A DNA stretch of 64,000 nucleotides. Source: Jutongia huaianensis. GTDB lineage: Bacteria; Bacillota; Clostridia; Lachnospirales; Lachnospiraceae. A program made the position numbers and the translations under genes. Below are positions 33,343-40,528 of the stretch, in pieces. The DNA lies in contig NZ_JACRSX010000002.1 of the NCBI RefSeq assembly GCF_014384985.1, positions 248,001 to 312,000 of the forward strand, in the 5' to 3' direction. Below the pieces are notes generated by a model. It was not told the DNA's origin. It did no database searches and saw only the letters and a program-made list of their open reading frames with translations. Numbering within the stretch: the stretch's first letter is position 1; each line of letters begins with the position of its first letter.

Positions 33343-34234
33343 TGGAGCAAAATATATCAGGGAGCAGATGGATTCTCTGTTGGATCAAAATTGTGAGAAG
33401 CTGGGAAAGGCCGCTTTTCGCATTGTGATCCGTGATGATGGTTCCTCGGATGGAACGCAGGATATTTTGGAAGAGTATGCCGGGAGATATCCGGAGAAGG
33501 TTTTCTGGTATCAGGGAGAAAACCATGGTGTGATCCGCAGCTTTTTTGAACTGCTTCAAAGAGTGGATACATCCGATTATTATGCGTTTTGTGATCAGGA
33601 TGATTACTGGATGGAGGATAAGATGACCCGTGCGGTTGAGATCATTGATGCCATGAGGAAAGATGTCCCGGTTTTGTATTGCTGCAGGCCAAAGCTGGTA
33701 GACCAGAATCTGCAGCCGCTGGAATCGGAGATCAAGCGCCCGCCAATGCGGCCGGGATTCCGGAATGCCATGATTGAAAATATTGTGACCGGCTGTACGG
33801 CAGTGTTTGATCAGTCGCTTCGGGAGATGGTAGTAAAAGAGCTGCCGCAATTTACGGTGATGCACGATTGGTGGCTGTATCTGATCGCTACATGCTTTGG
33901 CGAGATTTATTATGACGAGACCCCATATATCTGTTATCGCCAGCATCAGGGAAATGTTTTGGGAACAAAGACAAGAAAAATGGATGAATGGAAAATGCGG
34001 CTTAAAAGGTTTCGCAGAAATCGTGGCAATATCAGTCATCAGCTGGAGGAATTTATACGGATTTTTGGTGACATGGGCGCAGAGAATGAAAATATGCGGC
34101 TGGCAGAGAGATTTCTGAAGGTACGGAAATCCTTTTGGGCAAGAAAGCGTTTCCTGAGAGATACAGAGCTTTATCGCCAGCGCAGGGAGGATGACAGAAT
34201 ATTTCATATTATATTGCTGCTGGGAAATTATTAG
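33308..34234 (+). CDS. Glycosyltransferase family 2 (rhamnosyltransferase-like)
   Basis: The 308-residue GT-A enzyme has the start LQILMSTYNGAKYIREQMDSLLDQ, then IRDDGSSDGT and the metal-binding CDQDDYWMEDKM. Helix motifs MTRAVEI and MHDWWLYLIA follow. This pattern is typical of GT2 enzymes annotated as rhamnosyl or related transferases in Firmicute capsule loci. The C-terminus (about 235-308) is highly basic. Its start lies inside the preceding gene, 35 bases before that gene's stop, after ATGGAGGAAAT, so translation is coupled. Confidence 0.88.
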   Translation: MKTLQILMSTYNGAKYIREQMDSLLDQNCEKLGKAAFRIVIRDDGSSDGTQDILEEYAGRYPEKVFWYQGENHGVIRSFFELLQRVDTSDYYAFCDQDDYWMEDKMTRAVEIIDAMRKDVPVLYCCRPKLVDQNLQPLESEIKRPPMRPGFRNAMIENIVTGCTAVFDQSLREMVVKELPQFTVMHDWWLYLIATCFGEIYYDETPYICYRQHQGNVLGTKTRKMDEWKMRLKRFRRNRGNISHQLEEFIRIFGDMGAENENMRLAERFLKVRKSFWARKRFLRDTELYRQRREDDRIFHIILLLGNY

Positions 34235-34268
34235 TGAATGAGATCAAGGGGGAGGAAAGGATCTGCTC

Positions 34269-35981
34269 ATGAACATATGGAAAAAACTAGGTGGTTTCTG
34301 TAAGGATTATGGAATATGGTATACTGCCAGAAAAGTTGTGTACCGCTGCTATATCAAGTATTATCTGGGGAGAAAATACTGTCCACTTACCATATCGGAG
34401 ACGGATAGACGGACACAGGAGCAGTGGAAGCCTGACAGGAAAATTAAGATCAGTATCGTTGTTCCCCTGTATAATACGAGAGAGGATTTCTTTCGGCAGA
34501 TGCTGGATTCTGTTAGAAACCAGACCTATGGAAACTGGGAGCTTTGTCTGGCAGATGCCAGCGATCATGAGGAGTGCAGCCGGATGCTGCAGCAGCTTGC
34601 ACAGGAGGCTCAAAAGGAAGACGGCAGAATCCGTTATCAGCGGCTTATGATCAATGAGGGAATTTCAGAAAATACCAACCGTGCGATAGAGATGAGCACA
34701 GGAGAATATATTGCACTGCTGGATCATGATGATATTCTTCATCCATCGGCATTGTATGATGTGATGCAGGCGATCAATTATCATCAGGGGGAATTTATTT
34801 ATACGGATGAGCTGTCTTTTGACGGAACACCGGATCGGGTGCAAAATATTCATTTTAAGCCGGACTTTTCGCCGGAGAGTTTTCGGAGCAATAATTATAT
34901 TTGTCATTTCTCTGTTTTTTCCCGTCGCCTTCTGGAAAAAGCAGGAGGCTTTCGAAAGGAATATGACGGGAGTCAGGATTATGATATGCTGCTTCGCCTG
35001 ACGGATGAGGCAGATAATATCTATCATGTGCCGAAGGTGCGGTATTACTGGAGGATTCATGAGGGATCGGTGGCCTCTTCCACGGCAGCAAAGCCATATA
35101 CTGTTGAGGCGGGAAGGAGAGCGTTAGAGGCGCATCTCCTGCGTAGAAAGATTCCTGGCAAAGTCAGCAGTGCGGAAGGATATGGACCCTTTTACCGGTT
35201 GCATTATGAAATACCGGAAACGACAAAGGTTCTCGTTATGGCAGAAACGGAGGTGATCGCCCGAGATCTGGAACACAGCTTAAAAGAGCTGCCTTATGAG
35301 ATTGAGATTCGTGCGGTCAATCAGCCGCGTTTTGAGGTAGATGAAAAAAGATTTGATGTGATCGTGCTGGTAAGAGAAGGTTATCAGCCGGAGCAGGCGG
35401 GAGCAGAATGGATGCAGGAGCTTTTGTCCTGTCTTGTCCCGAGGGAGAATATGGTGGCAGCTCCGATAGTCTATGATAACCGGGGAAGAGTTTATCATGC
35501 CGGATATGGTTACAGCGCAGCCAGACCGGAGCAGATCTACAGCCTGTACCGGGGGGTACCCCGCAGGGATCCGTCTTATATGAACCGCCTGGCATTTCGG
35601 CAGAATGTTTCTCTGGCAGGAGGAGCTGTTCTGGCTGTGAAGGAAGAGGTATACAGTGACTGGGTAGAGGAAAATCTGGAAGTTGGAACCAAGAAGTGGA
35701 ATGGCTGGGGAGCATTTTCGGATCAAACCTGGTTTTCTCTGTGCCTGAAGGCAAAAAAGAGATGGGGAGACTGTATTTATACACCGTATGTTTCTTTTGT
35801 CAAAAAGCCGGGAATGATGGATAGGAAAAGAACAACTGTACAGCAGCGGGAACAATGGAGGATGTTTTTTGCTATGTGGGACCGGATGTTTAAAAAAGAA
35901 GATCCTCACGGTAATCCGGGAATGGAAGTGTTTGGAAAGTTTTATTTCTTAGGAAACAATCGCAATACTTTACATCTGTAA
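34269..35981 (+). CDS. Two-part glycosyltransferase family 2 protein
   Basis: At 570 residues this is longer than a single GT2. After a short N-terminal region (about 1-55), a GT-A domain (about 60-270) shows ISIVVPLYNTREDFF, SVRNQTYGNWEL, GEYIALLDHDDIL and the HFKPDFSPESFRSNNYI segment. The second half (about 320-550) looks like a partial, diverged GT-A domain: LVMAETEVIARDLEHSL, VIVLVREGYQP, AAPIVYDNRGRVYHAGY and SLAGGAVLAVKEEVY. It lacks an obvious DXD motif. The second half may be a pseudo-domain or an acceptor-binding module. It lies 34 bases after the previous glycosyltransferase. Confidence 0.85.
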   Translation: MNIWKKLGGFCKDYGIWYTARKVVYRCYIKYYLGRKYCPLTISETDRRTQEQWKPDRKIKISIVVPLYNTREDFFRQMLDSVRNQTYGNWELCLADASDHEECSRMLQQLAQEAQKEDGRIRYQRLMINEGISENTNRAIEMSTGEYIALLDHDDILHPSALYDVMQAINYHQGEFIYTDELSFDGTPDRVQNIHFKPDFSPESFRSNNYICHFSVFSRRLLEKAGGFRKEYDGSQDYDMLLRLTDEADNIYHVPKVRYYWRIHEGSVASSTAAKPYTVEAGRRALEAHLLRRKIPGKVSSAEGYGPFYRLHYEIPETTKVLVMAETEVIARDLEHSLKELPYEIEIRAVNQPRFEVDEKRFDVIVLVREGYQPEQAGAEWMQELLSCLVPRENMVAAPIVYDNRGRVYHAGYGYSAARPEQIYSLYRGVPRRDPSYMNRLAFRQNVSLAGGAVLAVKEEVYSDWVEENLEVGTKKWNGWGAFSDQTWFSLCLKAKKRWGDCIYTPYVSFVKKPGMMDRKRTTVQQREQWRMFFAMWDRMFKKEDPHGNPGMEVFGKFYFLGNNRNTLHL

Positions 35982-36022
35982 TTAAGTGCGCTAGAATATA
36001 ATGTGGCGGAAGGGAGAATGAA

Positions 36023-37117
36023 ATGAAGTATGATTATCTGATAGTTGGGGCAGGTCTGTTTGGTGCTGTATTTGCCAGAGAAATGACAAATATGGGGAGA
36101 AAGTGCCTTGTGATCGACAAAAGGAAACATATCGCAGGAAATATTTATACAGAAGAGATAGACGGGATTTATGTACATCGTTATGGTGCTCACATTTTTC
36201 ATACATCGGATAAAAAGATTTGGGAGTATGTGAATCGTTATACAGAGTTCAACCAGTATATCAATTCTCCGGTGGCAGTTTATGGGGATGAGCTTTATAA
36301 TCTTCCATTTAATATGAATACCTTCAGCAAAATGTGGGGGATCAAGACGCCGGCAGAGGCGAAGGAGATCATAGAACGTCAGATCCGGAAGGCGGGAATC
36401 AAAGAACCGGCCAATCTGGAGGAGCAGGCAATCCGTCTGGTGGGAACCGATGTATATGAAAAGCTGATCAAGGGGTATACCCAGAAGCAGTGGGGCAGGA
36501 AGTGTACCGAGCTTCCGGCGTTTATTATTAAACGGCTTCCTCTGCGGTTTACCTATGACAATAATTATTTTAATGATCGTTATCAGGGAATTCCGGTAGA
36601 TGGCTATACAAAAATGGTAGAGAAAATGCTGGAAGGGATTGAGGTGCGTCTGGAGACAGATTATTTTCAGGTGCGCAATGAGATTGATGCGGATACAACG
36701 GTATATACGGGACCGATTGATGAATATTTTGGTTACACTCTGGGACATTTGCAGTATCGTTCTCTTCGTTTTGAGACCGAGAAGTTAGACTGTGAGAATT
36801 ATCAGGGGAATGCAGTTGTAAATTATACGGCAGCAGATGTTCCATATACCAGAATCATCGAACATAAACATTTTACTTTTGGAAAGCAGCCGGTAACGGT
36901 GATCACCAGAGAGTATTCCTCTGAATGGAAACCGGGGGAGGAACCGTATTATCCGGTGAATGATTCCAAAAACACGGAGTTATATCGTAAGTATCAGGAG
37001 CTTGCAGAGCAGGAGCAGGGCCTGATCTTTGGGGGAAGATTAGGACAATATCAGTATTTTGATATGGATAAGGTGATTGCATCTGCTTTGTCTTGCGTGG
37101 AGTCACAGAAGAAATAA
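36023..37117 (+). CDS. glf: UDP-galactopyranose mutase
   Basis: Glf converts UDP-galactopyranose to UDP-galactofuranose with reduced FAD. The 364-residue protein has the FAD-binding motif DYLIVGAGLFGAVFAREM (3-20). Family motifs GNIYTEEIDGIYVHRYGAHIFHT, FNQYINSPVAV, LIKGYTQKQWGR, PVDGYTKMVEKML and ITREYSSEWKPGEEPYYPVND are also present. It implies that the polysaccharide made here contains galactofuranose. It follows the glycosyltransferases on the same strand with a GGAAGGGAG ribosome binding site. Confidence 0.97.
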   Translation: MKYDYLIVGAGLFGAVFAREMTNMGRKCLVIDKRKHIAGNIYTEEIDGIYVHRYGAHIFHTSDKKIWEYVNRYTEFNQYINSPVAVYGDELYNLPFNMNTFSKMWGIKTPAEAKEIIERQIRKAGIKEPANLEEQAIRLVGTDVYEKLIKGYTQKQWGRKCTELPAFIIKRLPLRFTYDNNYFNDRYQGIPVDGYTKMVEKMLEGIEVRLETDYFQVRNEIDADTTVYTGPIDEYFGYTLGHLQYRSLRFETEKLDCENYQGNAVVNYTAADVPYTRIIEHKHFTFGKQPVTVITREYSSEWKPGEEPYYPVNDSKNTELYRKYQELAEQEQGLIFGGRLGQYQYFDMDKVIASALSCVESQKK

Positions 37118-37189
37118 AGGGGGATCTGTGGCTGGAGAAGAGAGATAACAAAAGAGATGGGGCGATAGCGGATCAGAGAAAGGCAGGGA

Positions 37190-37921
37190 ATGATAATGAA
37201 ATCCGTTATGAAGCGTATGATGGTAATGGTAGTGATCGTAGCAGTTCTGGTTGTCCAGATGCCGGGAGAAGCGACCGCAGCGGCAAGACCGATGGAAATG
37301 GCATTAAACTACACGACAGTGCTGGTGAAACTCCATGGAAAACAGACATTAAAGGTTTCATCTATTGCACCGGGAGGAGCGAGTAAAGCGGTTAAGTATG
37401 AGATTGCCAATCGGAAAATTGCTTCTGTGACCAAAAAAGGAGTGGTAAAAGGAAAGAAGACTGGTGTCACAACAATCCGTGTGACCTCGAAAAAAAATAA
37501 ATCATTAAAAAAATTAGTTAAGGTGATCGTAGCGCAGTTTGTACCAACAAAGGTGAAAATGTCAACGGTTTCTGTCAAAATGAAAGTGGATCAGAAAAAA
37601 TCGTTAAAAGCAACAGTCACACCGAAAAAGGTGCTTTCTTCTAATAAAAAAGGAGTCTGGATCAGCTCAGATACGGACATTGTATCGGTGTCCTCCAAAG
37701 GAGTGATGACAGCCAGGCAGGAAGGACAGGCTGTTGTTACATTTACAACGATCAATGGAAAAAAGGCAGTCTGTACAGTGACGGTAAGCAGGGATTCAGT
37801 TGTCCGGCCGGTACCGGAACCAACGCAGCCGTCTGTTACATCCGGAGGAGCGATAGCGATTCCTGTTTCCGGATCTGCCATTGGTGTGGATGTTGCAAGT
37901 GGCAGCACATTTATATTGTAA
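37190..37921 (+). CDS. Third secreted Big_2-domain protein
   Basis: This 243-residue protein has a signal peptide (about 1-27, ending near GEATAA). Two Big_2-like repeats follow, one at about 38-115 (VKYEIANRKIASVTKKGVVKGKK-type signature) and a shorter one at about 118-200 (WISSDTDIVSVSSKGVMTARQEG). The C-terminal 40 residues are rich in Pro, Ser, Gly and Val, with no anchor motif. It is related in plan to the proteins at 13182 and 14654 and closes the polysaccharide region on its far side. ATG 37190 or ATG 37196 may be the start. I do not know its ligand. Confidence 0.78.
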   Translation: MIMKSVMKRMMVMVVIVAVLVVQMPGEATAAARPMEMALNYTTVLVKLHGKQTLKVSSIAPGGASKAVKYEIANRKIASVTKKGVVKGKKTGVTTIRVTSKKNKSLKKLVKVIVAQFVPTKVKMSTVSVKMKVDQKKSLKATVTPKKVLSSNKKGVWISSDTDIVSVSSKGVMTARQEGQAVVTFTTINGKKAVCTVTVSRDSVVRPVPEPTQPSVTSGGAIAIPVSGSAIGVDVASGSTFIL

Positions 37922-37927
37922 TATGTT

Positions 37928-37954
37928 TTAGCACTCTTTTTTAAAGAGTGCTAA
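37928..37954. promoter_or_regulatory. CIRCE operator (perfect), upstream of the htpG promoter
   Basis: TTAGCACTC, nine bases, GAGTGCTAA: an exact match to the CIRCE consensus bound by the HrcA heat-shock repressor. It ends 7 bases before the -35 box of the htpG promoter. Confidence 0.93.
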
Positions 37955-37961
37955 ATTTGTC

Positions 37962-37990
37962 TTGACATTTTTTTAAAATCGTAATAAGAT
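37962..37990 (+). promoter_or_regulatory. htpG promoter
   Basis: A perfect TTGACA (37962-37967) and TAAGAT (37985-37990) are separated by 17 bases. The predicted transcript starts near 37997, just before the second CIRCE-like site. Confidence 0.82.
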
Positions 37991-38007
37991 ATCTACCAGA
38001 ATGGTTG

Positions 38008-38034
38008 TTAGCAGTCGATACGAGTGATTGCTAA
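38008..38034. promoter_or_regulatory. Second CIRCE-like operator, downstream of the htpG promoter
   Basis: TTAGCAGTC, nine bases, GATTGCTAA: each half-site differs from CIRCE by one base, and the nine-base spacing is kept exactly. It lies in the 5' untranslated region about 10 bases after the predicted start. The centre-to-centre distance to the first site is 80 bases. Confidence 0.75.
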
Positions 38035-38098
38035 TTATTCCGCTGGCAGATATTTTTTTAGTATATGTATAATAAAGTGAATTTAGGAGGTTGTTATT

Positions 38099-40186
38099 AT
38101 GCAGATGGAAAAGGGTAGTTTATCAATTGAATCAGAGAATATGTTCCCGATCATTAAGAAATGGCTGTATTCGGATCATGATATTTTTGTACGTGAGTTG
38201 GTATCCAATGGTTGTGATGCTATCACGAAGTTAAAGAAGCTGGAAGTCATGGGAGAATATGATTTTCCGGAGGATTATAAGGCAAGCATTCAGGTCGAGG
38301 TCAGCCCGGAGCATAAGACATTGTCTTTCACTGATACCGGTATCGGTATGACAGAGGCCGAGGTCAAGGAATATATTAATCAGGTGGCATTTTCCGGTGC
38401 AACAGATTTCCTGGAGAAATATAAGGACAAGACGAACGAAGATCAGATCATTGGTCATTTTGGTCTTGGTTTTTATTCTGCATTTATGGTGGCGGATAAG
38501 GTGACGATCGATACCCTGTCTTGGCAGAAGGATGCTGCTCCGGTTCACTGGGAGTCAGAGGGCGGTATCAATTTCGAGATGTCTGACGGAGACAAGAAAG
38601 AGGTTGGCACAAAGATTACTCTGTATCTGTCAGAGGACAGTGTAGAGTTTGCAAATGAATACCGCATCAAAGAGATTATTGAGAAGTATTGTTCCTTTAT
38701 GCCGGTAAATATCTACCTGTCAAAGGAAGGTGCAGAGCAGGAATATGAGACGATTGATGCCGCTGATATCCGCGAGGATGATGTTGTCGTAGAAAAATTT
38801 ACGGAGGAAGCTAAGACAGAGGAGAAGGAGAACGAAAACGGAGAGAAAGAGACCGTAGAAATTTCTCCTGCTAAGGAAAAGGCGAAGATCAATAAGAGAC
38901 CGGTATCCCTGAGTGATACCACACCTCTCTGGATGAAGCATCCAAATGAATGCACCGATGAGGAATATAAGAGCTTCTACCGCAAGGTATTTAATGATTA
39001 CAAGGAGCCTCTTTTCTGGATTCATCTGAATATGGATTATCCGTTTAACTTAAAGGGTATCCTTTATTTCCCGAAGGTAAATACCCAGTATGACAATTTA
39101 GAGGGTGTTATTAAGCTGTACAACAATCAGGTATTTATCGCAGATAATATTAAGGAAGTCATTCCGGAATTCCTGATGCTTCTGAAGGGTGTGATCGATT
39201 GTCCGGATCTGCCACTGAACGTATCAAGAAGTGCACTTCAGAATGATGGCTTTGTCAAAAAGATTTCCGATTATATTACCAAAAAGGTAGCAGACAAGCT
39301 GTCCGGTATGTACAAGGTTGATCGTGAGAATTATGAGAAATACTGGGATGATATCAGTCCGTTTATCAAATTTGGCTGCCTGAAGGATCAGAAGTTCCAG
39401 GAGAAGATGAAGGATTTCATTATCTTTAAGAATCTGGATGACAAGTATATCACTTTGCCGGAGTATGTAGAGAATATGAAAGGCAAAGAGGATAGTGAGC
39501 AGCCGGAGGTTGTTGACGCAGAGGATGTTGCAAAGGAGGAGGCAGGAGAAGAGACTGCCGGGAAGGAAGAGGAGCCGACGACAGTTTATTATGTCACCGA
39601 TATCCAGCAGCAGAGCCAGTATATCAACCTCTTTAAGGAGCAAGGAATGGATGCTCTCATTCTGGCACATACCATTGATCAGCCGTTTATCACACAGCTG
39701 GAGCAGAGTGAGGACGTCAAGGTACATTTCCAGAGAATTGACTCCGATCTTTCAGATTCTATGAAGGAAGAGGGAGACGAGGAGACATTAAAGAAGCAGA
39801 CCGAGACGCTCGGCGATGTATTTAAAAAGGCTCTTGGCAAGGATCAGCTGGAGGTACAGGTACAGAATCTCAAGAATGAGAATATCTCCTCCATGATCAC
39901 TCTGTCAGAGGAAACCCGCCGTATGCAGGATATGATGAAGATGTACAGTGCCGGCGGTATGGGAATGGATACAAGTATGTTTGGCGGTGGAGAGACTTTG
40001 ATCCTCAATGCAAACAATGCTTTAGTGAAGTATATTCTTGACAATACCGAAGGAGAGCATGTGGATATGTTCTGTAAGCAGCTGTATGATCTGGCGATGC
40101 TTGCCAATAAGCCACTTTCTGCTGAGGAGATGACACAGTTTGTTGCCAGAAGCAATGAGATTATGCTTTTATTGACGCAGGAGTAA
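38099..40186 (+). CDS. htpG: Chaperone HtpG (Hsp90)
   Basis: The 695-residue protein is bacterial Hsp90. The N-terminal GHKL ATPase domain has FVRELVSNGCDAITKLKKL with the ATP-binding acidic/Asn residues, FTDTGIGMTEAEV and IGHFGLGFYSAFMVAD. The middle domain includes LFWIHLNMDYPFNLKGILYFP and LPLNVSRSALQND. The C-terminal dimerisation domain ends the protein. It is about 70 residues longer than E. coli HtpG because of a charged insert after the ATPase domain (about 238-265) and an acidic insert (about 463-496). ATG 38099 is 8 bases from AGGAGG. Control by two CIRCE sites is unusual, since htpG is not in the HrcA regulon of Bacillus subtilis. Confidence 0.96.
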   Translation: MQMEKGSLSIESENMFPIIKKWLYSDHDIFVRELVSNGCDAITKLKKLEVMGEYDFPEDYKASIQVEVSPEHKTLSFTDTGIGMTEAEVKEYINQVAFSGATDFLEKYKDKTNEDQIIGHFGLGFYSAFMVADKVTIDTLSWQKDAAPVHWESEGGINFEMSDGDKKEVGTKITLYLSEDSVEFANEYRIKEIIEKYCSFMPVNIYLSKEGAEQEYETIDAADIREDDVVVEKFTEEAKTEEKENENGEKETVEISPAKEKAKINKRPVSLSDTTPLWMKHPNECTDEEYKSFYRKVFNDYKEPLFWIHLNMDYPFNLKGILYFPKVNTQYDNLEGVIKLYNNQVFIADNIKEVIPEFLMLLKGVIDCPDLPLNVSRSALQNDGFVKKISDYITKKVADKLSGMYKVDRENYEKYWDDISPFIKFGCLKDQKFQEKMKDFIIFKNLDDKYITLPEYVENMKGKEDSEQPEVVDAEDVAKEEAGEETAGKEEEPTTVYYVTDIQQQSQYINLFKEQGMDALILAHTIDQPFITQLEQSEDVKVHFQRIDSDLSDSMKEEGDEETLKKQTETLGDVFKKALGKDQLEVQVQNLKNENISSMITLSEETRRMQDMMKMYSAGGMGMDTSMFGGGETLILNANNALVKYILDNTEGEHVDMFCKQLYDLAMLANKPLSAEEMTQFVARSNEIMLLLTQE

Positions 40187-40254
40187 TCGCTGTAATAGTG
40201 TTATCTTATGCGATAAGTTGTTTAAAAATAAGGATGAGTATCTGAAATATCAGA

Positions 40255-40308
40255 AAAATTGCCGGTTTTCGGAGACGGATGAAGTTTGTCTCAGGGGACC
40301 GGCTTTTT
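40255..40308 (+). terminator. Intrinsic terminator after htpG
   Basis: GCCGGT (40261-40266) pairs with ACCGGC (40298-40303), and an inner GAGAC/GTCTC stem extends it. Five T follow. The upstream A-run could make it partly bidirectional. Confidence 0.75.
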
Positions 40309-40434
40309 GATGCTGTGATCAGAATCAGTCTGCGTTAATGAAGAAAAATATCATTAAAAGAATGGCATGAAAATATGCACAAATGCTTTGAAAATATCGT
40401 GTAGATATTCGACATTTTTTCTTTAATAAAATTA
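40309..40434. other. AT-rich spacer between htpG terminator and MMPL promoter
   Basis: The gene-free stretch from htpG to the MMPL gene is about 340 bases. Apart from the terminator before it and the promoter and operators after it, this part shows no coding sequence or clear signal. Confidence 0.4.
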
Positions 40435-40463
40435 TTGACCGGTGGTCATTTTTGTGATATTAT
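40435..40463 (+). promoter_or_regulatory. Promoter of the MMPL-LxxG-TetR operon
   Basis: TTGACC (40435-40440) and TATTAT (40458-40463) are separated by 17 bases. The -35 box is embedded in the first TetR-type operator, so a bound repressor would block polymerase. Confidence 0.75.
40436..40448. promoter_or_regulatory. TetR-type operator 1
   Basis: TGACC-GGT-GGTCA is a perfect 5-bp inverted repeat with a three-base centre, overlapping the -35 box. A near copy lies 47 bases downstream. Confidence 0.7.
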
Positions 40464-40482
40464 ACCCTATAGATTAAGAAAA

Positions 40483-40495
40483 TGACTATTGGTCA
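40483..40495. promoter_or_regulatory. TetR-type operator 2
   Basis: TGACTATTGGTCA shares the outer TGAC...TGGTCA frame and 13-base length with operator 1. It lies just downstream of the predicted transcription start and before the MMPL ribosome binding site. The repressor is probably the TetR protein at the end of the operon. Confidence 0.68.
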
Positions 40496-40528
40496 TTTTT
40501 TAAAATTAAAGAGAAAGGAAGGAATGAC

